Shown one piece after another: positions 11,798 to 23,043 of a stretch of 64,000 nucleotides of DNA. Source of the DNA: Takakia lepidozioides (Eukaryota > Streptophyta > Takakiopsida > Takakiales > Takakiaceae); contig CM060734.1 of NCBI GenBank assembly GCA_030704615.1, forward strand, positions 56,560,042 through 56,624,041, given 5' to 3'. The translations under genes and the position numbers were made by a program. The notes below the pieces were generated by a model, which had not been told where the DNA came from, ran no database searches, and saw only the letters and a list, made by a program, of their open reading frames with translations. Each line of letters starts with the position of its first letter. Positions within the stretch are counted from its first letter, which is position 1.

Positions 11798-14612
11798 GGA
11801 AGATAATAGGAATAATGTAAGAACTTAATGCAAGCGCGTCAGGACGGTCCAGCCCTGACACCCGTACCGCCGGTTCTTCGCCTCCGGCAGACATCGAAAG
11901 GCAGCCGGCTGGGCTCGGTCAATCCCTCCCCACCCCCGCCCTCATCCCATCGGCGTCGTCGCCCCCTGCGTCGTCGTTCTGCGACACCTGTCCGCCGCTT
12001 CCAGCAGTCCGCCAGTTCCCTGTAACCCCCGCCCCGGGTTCAACCATCACCCCCATGTAACCCTCTGTAACTCCGCCGAGTGTAACCCACACCACCATGT
12101 AACCCTCTATAACCCATATAACCCCATGACCCTCTGTAACCCTCACCACCATGTAACCCTCTGTAACCCATGTAACCCTCTATAACACCGCAGAGTGTCA
12201 CCCCCACCCCTATGTAACCCTCACTACATGTAACCCTCTGTAACATTTTGCAACCCATGTAACCCTATGTAACCCTCTGTAACACCGTAGAGTGTAACCC
12301 TCACTCCATGTAACCCTCTGTAACCCTTTGTAACCCATGTAATCCTCTGTGACCCTCTGTAACCCATGTAACCCTCTGTGACCCTTTGTAACCCTCATCA
12401 CCATGTAACCCTCTGTAACACCGCAGAGTCTCACCCTCACCCTCACCCGTATGTAACCCTCACTCCATGTAACCCTCTCTCACCCTCTGTAACCCTCACC
12501 ACCATGTAACCCTTTGTGACCCTCTATATCCCTCACTAGGTGTAACCCTTACCACCATGTAACCCTCCGTAACCCTCACAAACCCTCTGTGACACCGCAG
12601 AGTGTCACCCTCATCCCATGTAACCCTCACAAACCCTCTATGGCTCTGTAACCCATGTAACCCTCTGTAACACCGCAGAGTGTCGCCCTCACCCCTTATG
12701 TAACTCTCACTCCATGTAACCCATGTAACCCTCTGTGACCCTTTGTAACCCTCACCACCATGTAACCCTCTGTAACACCGCAGAGTGTCACCCTCACCCT
12801 CACTCCATGTAACCCTCTCTGACCCTCTGTAACCCTCACCACCATGTAACCCTCTGTAACCCTCTATGACCCTCTATATCCCTCACCAGGTGTAACTCTT
12901 ACCACCATGTAACCCTCTGTAACACCGCAGAGTGTCACCCTCGCCACCATGTAACCCTCTGTAACCCTCACAAACCCTCTATGACACCGCAGAGTGTCAC
13001 CCTCATCCCATGTCACCCTCACTCCATGTAACCCTCACAAACCTCTGTGGCTCTGTAACCCATGTAACCCTCACCACCATGTAACCCTCTGTAACACCGC
13101 AAAGTGTCACCCTCACCCCTATGTAACCCTTATTCCATGTAACCCTCTCTGACCCTCTGTAACCCTCACCACCATGTAACCCTCTGTAACCCATGTAACC
13201 CTCTGTGACCCTCTATATCCCTCACCAGGTGTAACCCTTACCACCATGTAACCCTCTGTAACACCGCAGAGTGTCACCCTCGCCACCATGTAACCCTCTG
13301 AAACACCGCAGAGTGTCACCCTCGCCACCATGTAACCCTCCGTAACCCTCACAAACCCTTTGTGACACCGCAGAGTGTCACCCTCATCCCCATGTAACCC
13401 TCACAAACCCTCCGTGGCTCTGTAACCCATGTAACCCTCACAAACCCTCTGTGGCTCTGTAACCCATGTAACCCTCTATAACACCGCGGAGTGTCACCCT
13501 CACCCCTTATGTAACCCTCACTCCATGTAACCCTCTGTAACCCATGTAACCCTCTGTGACCCTTTGTAACCCTCACCACCATGTAACCCTCTGTAACACT
13601 GCAGAATGTCACCCTCACCCCTATGTAACCCTCACTCCAAGTAACCCTCTCTCACCCTCTGTAACCCTCTGTAACCCATGTAACCCTCTGTGACCCTCTA
13701 TATCCCTCACCAGGTGTAACCCTTACCACCATGTAACCCTCTGTAACACCGCAGAGTGTCACCCTCGCCACCATGTAACCCTCTGTAACACCGCAGAGTG
13801 TCACCCTCGCCACCATGTAACCCTCCGTAACCCACACAAACCCTCTGTGACACCGCAGAGTGTCACCCTCATCCCCATGTAACCCTCACTCCATGTAACC
13901 CTCTCTGACCCTCCGTGGCTCTGTAACCCATGTAATCCTCTGTAACACCGTAGAGTGTCACCCTCACTCCATGTAACCCTCTGTAACCCATGTAACCCTC
14001 TGTGACCCTTTGTAACTCTTACCACCATGTAACCCTCTGTGACCCTTTGTAACCCTTACCACCATGTAATCCTCTGTAACACCGCAGAGTGTCACCCTCA
14101 CCCCTATGTAACCCTCATTCCATGTAACCCTCTCTGACCCTCTGTAACCCTCACCACCATGTAACCCTCTCTGACCCTCTATAACCCTCACCACCATGTA
14201 ACCCTCTGTAACCCATGTAACCCTCTGTAACCCATGTAACCCTCTGTGACCCTCTATATCCCTCACCAAGTGTAACCCTTACCACCATGTAACCCTCTGT
14301 AACACCGCAGAGTGTCACCCTCGCCACCATGTAACCCTCACTCCATGTAACCCTCACAAACCCTCTGTGGCTTTGTAACCTATGTAACCCTCTGTAACAC
14401 CGCAGAGTGTCGCCCTCACCCCTTATGTAACCCTCACTCCATGTAACCCTCTATAACCCATGTAACCCTCTGTGACCCTTTGTAACCCTCACCACCATGT
14501 AACCCTCTGTACACCGCAGAGTGTCACCCTCACCCCTATGTAACCCTCACTCCATGTAACCCTCTCTGACCCTCTGTAACCCTCACCACCATGTAACCCT
14601 CTGTAACATCAT
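11798..14612. repeat. Left terminal inverted repeat (unique 240 bp plus GTAACCCTC array)
   Basis: Bases 11798-12040 form a GC-rich unique part, inverted copy at 40425-40664. From about 12,040 to 14,610 the sequence is a tandem array of 9-18-bp words such as ATGTAACCCTCTGT, with a longer phrase ACCGCAGAGTGTCACCCTC recurring every few hundred bases. The array stops at 14,608 just before single-copy DNA. Long open frames on the minus strand here are by-products of the repeat. Confidence 0.93.
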
Positions 14613-15998
14613 ACACGTGTAAACTATCCGACGGCCGAATGGAGGTTTAAATAGAGGCCGAAACCCTAATTTGCTCTCTCCATCCGTTTTTCAGATTCCT
14701 AGCTCGCTCGTTTTTTTGCTTTGGGGCATCAGCTTTCTGCAATTCCCATGGTGCCCAATCGGCTTCACACATCAATGCGAAAGATTTGTAGTTCATTCAG
14801 TTCAGTATCGTCATCCCAGCAACATACAAGACAACGCTTTCCGCGCAGCGATCCGTCAAATCTATTACTATGGTTTTCTCTACGATTGATACGGTTGTCT
14901 CTATTCTTTTTCTTTCTCAATGTCATTCTTGTTGTTTTTCACCGTCCCCGATGGCTATGGTATTCCTAAGATCCGCATTAGGAAAGGGTTTTGTTTCTTT
15001 CGGTCTAGCCATGCAAGCAGCCGCTCATTTGACGGGTGCCCATTCACTCTCCTCTCGTGTATCTTTTGTTCACACACCAGCCGGGGCAGCCTACTCATCG
15101 CTATTATGGATGCAATACGTATCGAATCATGCGTGTTTTGCAAGCACTGTCAACCGGTTACATGTCTGATGGTTTATATGACTACCTCACGTGTGCTATG
15201 GTTACACACAGGGGGTTACACGGTGTTTTCTTTCTCAATACATGCTAGCTTGGTAGACGGTTTAGTAATGGAGGTTTAGATGGGGTTGACATGTTTGATG
15301 GGTTACGTGGATGTTGCGCTCGCGGAGCCACATAGGCTAGGGTTGCATGGGTGGGGCATTACATTGACCATGTTTACCTGGAGGTTGCATACTAATGGTT
15401 TGATATGACAGGGTTACATCGATGTTGTGTTCGGGAGTCACATAGACTAGGGGTACATGAGGTTGTGACGAAGGGTTACATCATATGTGGGTACCTGACG
15501 GAGGGTTACACTCGACGTGCCTGGCATGCGGGTAACGGCCGGTTTGTCGCGCTCACAAGTGTAGGGTTACGGGTTACACTCCGCTTTCCGGGTGACACCG
15601 GGATTGCAACTCATACACGTGTGAGTCAGTGCGGATATAATTGATTGCAAGCCGCCAGATTTTAATGAACCGCCGTCTTTCGCTTAACCGACGTGCCTTA
15701 CGGGTGACATCTAGCTAGCTTCGTTCTTCGTTCTTTGATCATTGTTCAGTTTTCCCCTTCTCGCAGCATTTCATATTCTTCCTGCACACCTTGCTGTGCG
15801 TGCTCCCTGTTGTGCGTTCTTCGGAATTCTCTTGGTCTTGGTCTTTTCTTGCTCTTGCTCTTGCTCTTCTCTTCTCTTCTGTCAGCTTTTTTGGCTGATT
15901 GTTATTTGTTCCCTGGAGAGGCTACTATTCCATTTGATCACTTGAAAAGGGATGGCGAACGAGTTCGCTTCTGGTACACTGAGCATGAGCATGCTACA
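14613..15998. other. Single-copy leader region between left TIR and Ulp1-like gene
   Basis: AAATAGAGG at 14,650 and pyrimidine-rich leader-like sequence at 14,680-14,950 could be promoter and 5' UTR, possibly with an upstream non-coding exon of the Ulp1-like gene. Another C/T-rich tract (15,825-15,890, CTTGCTCTTGCTCTTG) lies just before the first coding block. Scattered GGGTTACA words occur from about 15,190 to 15,600. I see no convincing coding region before 15,900. Confidence 0.4.
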
Positions 15999-18900
15999 AT
16001 GATCGTGTACTGCCACACCAGGTGTAGAGAGGCCAAGGTGGAGGGAGCAAAGGGCCGGCCTAAGTTCAAATGTCCTTATTGTGGGGCAGTAAAGGTAGAT
16101 AAGAGCAGATTGAATCGGCATATTGTCGATGGAACGGCCGCATGTATGGCCAGACCGAAAGGAACAAAACCGTTTCCTGATGCGGAGCTCAAGCATGCCA
16201 TGGCTGTTGAAAATGTGATGAATTCTGTTCCAGCTTCTTCTGTTGATGCATATCATGCATGGATTCTGCAAAATAGGGTGGCTTTGGGTGAGATTGCAGA
16301 TCCTATTGAAGTGCCTGCTGTTGTACCTTCTTCGGCTATTTCTGCTATAGAGGTTCCATCTTCTGGTGCTCCTGCTGTTTCTGTCCCTGGTCCTTCTATT
16401 CGGCAGGTTTCTAACGAGAGAGACAAGCGGCGATTGAGCCCGCCTCTACCTGTCCCTATTGCAAAGAAAATCAACATTGGAAACCGGGGAAACCGGAGCT
16501 CAAGGTTCATCTTGCGAAAGCGAACTCCAGGCTCAATCCTTCTGCTACCGCATGGCCTTATTCCTCAGTTCCCATTTCCGAATGTCAATGAGAAGGGGTT
16601 TTGGCCGGCATTCCAAGAATTTGTTGCGCGAGGCGAGGGCGCAGTCCATGCGACAGCTGCAAAATCAAGTTGGGTTCTATCGACAGACAATCAAGTTGGA
16701 TTCCCTGCCATTTCTCTGTTTTTCAAATTTTGGGCTGTTGTCTATCCATGTAACCCCTTGTGTTACCCCCCGTCTCTCTTGTGGCGTGTAACCCAGAGTG
16801 TAACCCACCTACAGAGGACCCCTTTTAAAAACCCCTATGGTGTGTAACCCACCTCTGTGTAACCCCATGTAGCCCATCTTGTTTGTAACCCATTTTCATG
16901 TGTAACCCCTCGTGCTGTAACCTTTTTCTCTGGTGTAACCCCTCACGCTGTATTGCGCAGGGAGCTCGATATCATCTTAGAAGCGATGATATGGACAGTG
17001 TTGTTGCTGCCCACAAGGCGTTTACTGCCCAGCCGGATCATGGTCCGTTAATGATAGAGGAATTGAATCGGGTGAAGGAGTATTTAGAGAGCATTGGGCA
17101 TCCTGACATGCCAAAGCAGAAAAAAGAAAAAAGGTGGGAGACTTACACGAGTCCATCGAGAGAGCCAAGCCTCACATGATGATGACACGATGGACGAACT
17201 AGCTGTTGGCAATACCGACCTTGACGATGCCAAAACTTCAAATCCTCTTGTCATCACTATTACTGTAGATGGAATCAAAGGTTTGGTTGTTCCAGATCCG
17301 TTGGAATTCACTCGTGGTTTTGCCGAAGGATTGATCAGTCAAATGGAGAATCTCACCAAACCGCACATTGGACCGCCACCACTCCTTTTGAGAATTCTGG
17401 CCCACAACGATGTAAGAAATCATGGCAGGTCAGTTTCCCAAACGCATCCCAGGTTGGGGTTCACGACTGAACTTCTGGAAAGTGCTCTTACGGCCTCAAA
17501 GGTGAAGGACCTGGTCGATGAGTATTACGGCTTTAGTCTGATGTACTTTGCACAACCTGGTGACGGAATTGCGACCTTGGATTCTGAGCTCGAAGACTTA
17601 AGATCGAGTTTGAGTACAGAAGAGTGGGGTGACCGGTCAATTAAGATCAACGGAGCTATACAGTTTTGCAAGGCAAGCCGTCGTCGCGCCGCCCATCACT
17701 TTGCGATCCAACAGAGAGAATCGTTTATCCAGCTTTGGTGTTGTGGCCTCTTCAGCGAATCACCAACAGAAATGGACTTCAATGCGCGTTTGGGCATCCA
17801 GTATATGAGAGACCTTGGGTCTGTAGTGCCTTGGTATCTCTGTAAGTGTTACTCCATCCACTGTCACCCCTCTCGTCGTGTAACCCCTTTGTGTGTAATC
17901 TTGTAATCATTGTAACCCTCGCTATGTGGAACCTTGTAACTCAGTGTAACACTCGTTGTGTGTAACCCTGTAATCAGTGTAACCCTCGCTATGTGGAACC
18001 TTGTACTCAGTGTAACCCTCGCTGTGTGTAACCCTGTAATCAGTGTAACCCTCGGAGTATGTAACCCTGTAATCAGTGGTACCTAATGGTACCCCTCGCT
18101 GTGTTACCCTAGATTTGTTACCCTCTCGTTGTGTAATCTCAGTAGTGTAACCCATTGCAAACTATTGTCTCTAACAGGGTGGTGTAACCCACATCGTGTA
18201 ATCCGAACCACTGTCTTGTCCTAGTCAGTGTAACCCTTACATAGTGTAACCCTTGCACTTTCAAAAACCTCGTTCCACGACTAAAAACCTTTGTCTTTTC
18301 CCCGATGCAGATGAGTCCGAGCTCATGACCAATCAAGTCGCCAATGCGTTCAAAAACCTTTTTGAGGCTCAACGTGAGCTTCACGAAGTTGTGTATGGGG
18401 CCCCTCCACAATGCGATACAGGGGGCGTAGGGGCGCGCAGACGAGCGATGGGCCAATTTCCGCCCCGCAGAGCGACGATGTACATGACGAGGACATCATT
18501 CCAAGTCAATCTGCCGTTGTATCTTTGTCGCAGGTTGGTGAATTGTACTCAACCCAGCTGCACTTAGGGGTGAATCTAGCAGACTTGACGCGGGATTTGC
18601 CCATGAATTCTGATACTGATACTGAAGATGATACATCAAGGTGGAACACCCAAGTGCGAACCTCTTTGTCCGCAGCCCAGTCATTTCTTTTGAAGGTTTT
18701 AATCGAAGAATCGGGGACCCGCTTGACCCAGAGTCTGTGTATGACTTTGAATCTGGAGATGCTGGGTTGAACCCTCGATGCAGCAATGTAAGTATTTGTC
18801 AGGATCATGTGGTCAACCTCTCTCAGAATGACCCAGCCTTCGTGGGTCCCATTGATGCGCAGGGTGACACTACAAGGGGAGGATGCCCTGAAACCGAGGG

Positions 18901-21320
18901 TTACACTGCACCTGAGGGTGACACTGTGCAGAGAGGAGCAACAGGGAAGGAGGGTTACACTGCACCTCAGGGTGACACTGTGAAGAGAGGAGCAACAGGG
19001 AAGGAGGGTTACACTGCACCTCAGGGTGACACTGTGCAGAGAGGAGCAACAGGGAAGGAGGGTTACACTGCACCTCAGGGTGACACTGCGGATACCGGTG
19101 TGGCTGACAATGCCGTGAGGGACATTGTCGTGGGTGACACACCATTGCCCGTGAACACTGCAACTTCCGTTGAGAGTGACATTGACATGGGTTACACTGA
19201 TAGGGGTGACACCCCACAGCCAACCCACATGGTAGATGTCAGTGAGTGTAACACTGTCATGGATGACATTCCACTACCACTAGTCGTGGAAGGTGACACT
19301 CCTTTGCCACGGCCACTAGTCGCGACGGATGACGGTCTTCCGCTAGTCAACATGGTCTTGGAGGGTGCGGAGAAGGGCGACACAATCAAGGATGGCATTG
19401 AGGAGGTTGATGCAAAGAAGAGTGACATCGACATGGGTGACACGGGGAAGGGTGTCACCGAGGAGGTTGTCAGTTGGAAGGGTGACACAAAGCAGGGTCA
19501 CACTGAGAAGCGTTTCACTGTGGAGAGTCACGAAGAGAAGGATGTTGCGGAGCATCTAGACACTGAGAAGAGTGACACTGCCAAGGGTGACACACATAAG
19601 ATTGTTACTCAGCAGAGTGACACTGGGAAGGAACCCGATGAGAAGGGTGACACTGCGAAGAGTGACACTGATAATGCGGCCAAAGAGAAGGGTGACACTG
19701 AGACCAGTGACACTGAGAAGGTAGCCGGAGAGAAGGGTGACACTGAGATGCGTGACTCTGAGGAGGTAGCTGAAGAGAAGGGTGACACTAAGAAGAGTGA
19801 CACTGAGGAGGTAGCCGAAGAGAAGGGTGACATTGAGAAGGAAGCCGAAGAGAAGGGTGACACTGAGAATCGTGACATTGAGGAGGTAGCCGAAGAGAAG
19901 GGTGACACTAAGAAGCGTGACAAGGGGTTTGAACAGAAGGGTGACACTGACAGGGGTAGCACCGAGGAGGTGAGCTGTGACACTTCTGCCCTTGGTCAAT
20001 CACCTCCCCAGCACGTCTCAGACGAGGGAGTGCAGTCTTCAGCACTTGCAGCAAACTCAGAACAAGGCACCTCTAGCTCAGAAATTCCCCCTACCGGCGG
20101 CATTGTCAGGGTTGCAGAGAATCCCAGGAGGTCAAAACGGCCGCCTGCTCAAAGAAAGCGGTTGGCTGAACCCCCTAGCGCTGACAAAGAAGTATCTGTT
20201 CTTGTCGCACCCAAAAAACAGCGAACCAAACCGAAAGGCAAAAGTGCAGGGGTCTCGGAGGTTGACGTTGTCCAGCAGCAAGAGGTCCTTGCCAAGCACT
20301 TGCGGGAGCGTTCGAGGTACCTCATTGTACTTTGATCCTCTCTGATTTTGAATATTGATTATAACTCTTGTATGATGCATCGTAATGTTCGTAATGTGCG
20401 GTTTGTTGTGCAGACTAAAACAACGGTACTTGACAAAGTTCAGAATGGTGTCGGACCCTCCTGGGGCGCCCGAAGTGAAGTTTTATTATGGCGATGCCTT
20501 CCTGGCTTCTAGTCCGTTACAGTTTTACTTGGAAGAGACAGATTTTGAGCCGATGTATAAAATAAGAGCAAGTGTCACAGATGCATTGCTCTCGGGTTAC
20601 AACAAACTTCTGGAGGCCAAATTGTTTAAGGCTATCGCACCTGAGTTTGTCATCTGTGCTCCTTTTCAATGGCATGTCATGCGTACCAATGGTAACGATC
20701 TGCAGACGCTATTCGGGTTGGTGCAAGAATGGTACACTCAGGATGCCCGAGGGATGGTGTTCACAAAGAATCGAGATCGTGTGGACGTGGTTGTCATCCC
20801 TATTGTCTTCGAGTAAGTAATTTCAGCGTTGACTGAGCATGTTGGGTTACACTCCTCTATTCTAGACTGAGTTGCACTAGTGACTGCTGACTAGTTGTGT
20901 AACACCGTTTAGAGTTACAGTACAAAGGGTTACACTACTGGGTTACACCACAGCCGGGTTACACCACAATGGGTTTCATTGGAGATGTTTTTTTCTATTC
21001 TGACGTAACGGCTTTGTTTGTGTTGCAGTGATCACTGGAGTGTTGCTGTTTTAGAGCGCCGAGGTCGGATAGTACATTTGGACTCCCATAAAACCATTGC
21101 CCGACCCAAACTCATTGAAGGAATTTTGCGAAATTTTGCCATAGCGTTCTTTGATTTCATGCCTGGATCTGATGACTTCAGTTACGTCATGGAGAGGATG
21201 AAATGGTTTGAGGCCAGTGTCCCCCAGCAACGGAGCTGTTGGGAGTGCGGCTATTATGCACTTTGTTTTGTGCAATTTTACTTGGAGTGGAAGTTCAATG
21301 TGAAAACCACAGAAGATTGA
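15999..21320 (+). CDS. Ulp1-like (C48) cysteine protease gene of the giant element, frameshifted copy
   Basis: Exons: ~15999 (first in-frame ATG, MIVYCHTRC) to ~16,735; 16961-17841; 18311-20316; 20414-20812; 21029-21320 (TGA). A zinc-finger-like CPYCGAVKVDKSRLNRHI lies at the N-terminus; the middle is a repeat region (18,894-19,970) with EGYTAPQGDTVQRGATGK units of 18 residues, then many GDT/SDT-EK repeats; the C-terminal domain carries the Ulp1 triad as DHWSVAVL (His), HLDS (Asp) and PQQRSCWECGYY (Gln, Cys). The last join makes VFD|DHW in phase. Ulp1 proteases cleave SUMO-type conjugates, and Ulp1-like genes are known passengers of plant MULEs (Kaonashi type). Frame breaks occur near 17,115 (A-run), 18,420 (G-run) and 18,640. 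Introns are packed with GTNAC words. The true start and first donor are uncertain. Confidence 0.8.
16747..16955. repeat. GTAACCC words filling intron 1 of the Ulp1-like gene
   Basis: CATGTAACCCC, GTGTAACCC and similar words recur in this intron, which ends at the TATTGCGCAG acceptor at 16,960. Confidence 0.85.
17842..18310. repeat. GTGTAACCCTCG array in intron 2 of the Ulp1-like gene
   Basis: The intron starts with GTAAGTG at 17,842 and ends with CGATGCAG at 18,310. In between, CAGTGTAACCCTCGCTGTGT-like words repeat with a period near 36-40 bp. Confidence 0.85.
18894..19990 (+). repeat. Coding tandem repeats made of GGTTACACT/GGTGACACT words
   Basis: Three and a half 54-bp units (starts near 18898, 18952, 19006, 19060) encode 18-residue repeats. 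They are followed by degenerate 24-66-bp units centred on GGTGACACT(GAGAAG) that encode GDTEK/SDTEE text. The same word family fills non-coding parts of the element. Confidence 0.9.
20835..20975. repeat. GGGTTACAC words in intron 4 of the Ulp1-like gene
   Basis: GGGTTACAC occurs repeatedly between donor 20,813 and acceptor 21,028, in the orientation opposite to introns 1 and 2. Confidence 0.8.
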
Positions 21321-21479
21321 ACCTGTCATAGGCGGGCGTTTACTGCAAGAAGGTTCAACGAGTCAACCATGATAGCTTCCCGTACTCATATGATTAGTTG
21401 GCCGTGTGACGAGATGGACAAAGACTTGGTCAGATGGCCAAAGAAATAAATAGCGTCTCTTGATGCATTTTTGCTTCTA

Positions 21480-22421
21480 TGTGGTTTGTTCGTAACACTT
21501 CACAGTTTGGGTTTCATGCAATGGGCTTACATGGGGTTACACCTTGTAAGGTTACATGAAGTGGAATTATAGACAAGTACTTGGGTACACCTTTGGGCCC
21601 TGGGGCAATGGGCTTACACTCTGTGGGTTCACACATAAGTGATGGGTTACACCATGCCGGGTCTCACAACGTGGGGTTACACTTATGGGTTACATACAAT
21701 GGGCCTAGGGTTACATGGTTGGGCCTTCCTGGCTATGTCAGGGTCACGTTGCTGAAACAGTATACTTTCGTGGCATGTAACCCCACCTCGACTATGCGCA
21801 TTTGTTTTATTTTTTATTTTTTTTCGCACTGAAGTGTTTGTGCACTGAAGTTCTCAGATTTATACTACATGGGGTTACATACATGAGGGCTATGTACAAT
21901 GGGTTACATACGATGGGGTCACAATAGTGTGGGGGTAACATCTGGTCGGGCTACATACTTCTTGGAGTTACAACACTCTGGGTTACACTCACTCAAGAGG
22001 GTTACACAGTTCTAAGTTACACTGTGCACAATGAAAGTGGGCAAGGTTGCCTATACAAGGGCTACGTGTCGTGGGGATACATAAGATGGGGTGATGTAGC
22101 ATCGGGGTTTATAGCGTGCACCCCAAATTGTACAATGGGTTACGTGCGATGGGGTGACATCAATGGGGGTTACATGTGGTCGGGATACATACTTCTTGGG
22201 GTTACACAACAACAAGTTACACTCCGGAGGGCTACACTGGTCCATAACATAGGTTGAACGGAATGATTATCTATCTCATGGATTACACGTCCATGGGTTA
22301 CACACAAATTGGGTTACACATATAGGGGTTACACATACAGGGGCTAGTGTTGGTGACTAAAGGTGCTCGATCAGCATCTTCCCACTCTGTATTGAAGGGT
22401 CATGTAACCCCGGCAGACTAA
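21480..22421. repeat. GGGTTACA-rich spacer downstream of the Ulp1-like gene
   Basis: Degenerate words such as ATGGGTTACA, GGGGTTACAC and GGGGTGACAT recur throughout. The block stops abruptly at the border of the nested element and words of the same kind resume at 34,240. Confidence 0.85.
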
Positions 22422-22430
22422 CCCAGACCC
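22422..22430. repeat. Left 9-bp direct repeat CCCAGACCC of the nested element
   Basis: CCCAGACCC is repeated exactly at 34193-34201. Since the right terminus itself ends in CCC, the duplication can be read as 9 bp or as the 6 bp AGACCC. Confidence 0.75.
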
Positions 22431-22456
22431 GGGGGTTGCTATTCCATATGCACAGG
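22431..22456 (+). repeat. Left TIR of the nested element
   Basis: Starts GGGGGTTGCTATTCC and runs to about ATATGCACA. It pairs with the complement of 34170-34195. Confidence 0.7.
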
Positions 22457-23043
22457 TTGCGTGCATGCATGCACAAAATCCCTTATTATATATGCATGTG
22501 ACAAATTTGTATGCACACATTGTAGATTGTATGCAGTGGAGTTATATAACATAGAATACGACGTATTTATTGCATATGCAAATGTTACATCATATGTATA
22601 TAGAAAAAAATAAAATAAAAATCTTAGCTAACAAAATCAGTAGTCAATGGTCAAAGATGCATGTGACCACTAACTCCAACTAATGCACCACCTTAAACTG
22701 AAGAGAATACAAGATCCCTGGCCAAAGTAATAGTTTGCAAACTTGTATTCAAGGAAAACAATTTCATATTAACCAAAATATGGACTTTTGTACTAACAAA
22801 TGCATATGTGTCATGTTTGGAACCACCACATTGCATGTCTGTTTGTAATGCCAAGCACTTCTATAATTTGAAAACTTGTATGACAGGTACACAAGTTCCA
22901 TTTTAACCAAAATAGGAACTTTTGTACTAACAAATGCTATGTGTCATGTTTGGAATAAAGTAGTAACAAGATAATTACATGTCACATGCATGAAAATGAA
23001 CGGCACAAGTTAGAGGTCCTTTTTTTGTGCATTTCATGTGTCA

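Noticed and set aside
11828-12025. 65-codon frame present in both TIR ends (also 40437-40634, -)
   Set aside because: Its conservation follows from the inverted repeat itself; the Arg/Pro/Ser-rich text has no domain.
12040-14610. Long minus-strand open frames with GYRGLHG/RVTWSEGY-like repeats
   Set aside because: They arise from the GTAACCCTC tandem array of the TIR, have no start context or splice structure, and appear equally in the right TIR on the other strand.
12040-14610. Telomeric or interstitial telomere repeat
   Set aside because: The words contain ACCCT, but the unit is GTAACCCTC with GTCACCCTC variants, not the plant TTTAGGG heptamer, and the array is a terminal inverted repeat with a target duplication.
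12040-14610. CRISPR-like array
   Set aside because: No constant repeat with unique spacers; the units are degenerate tandem words in a plant genome.
18506-19228. 240-codon minus-strand frame opposite the Ulp1-like gene
   Set aside because: It is a shadow of the GGTGACACT coding repeats (SVTLRCSVTL text).
19556-19999. Minus-strand Leu/Val-rich frame resembling membrane segments
   Set aside because: Antisense of the GDT-EK coding repeat; hydrophobic only by codon complement.
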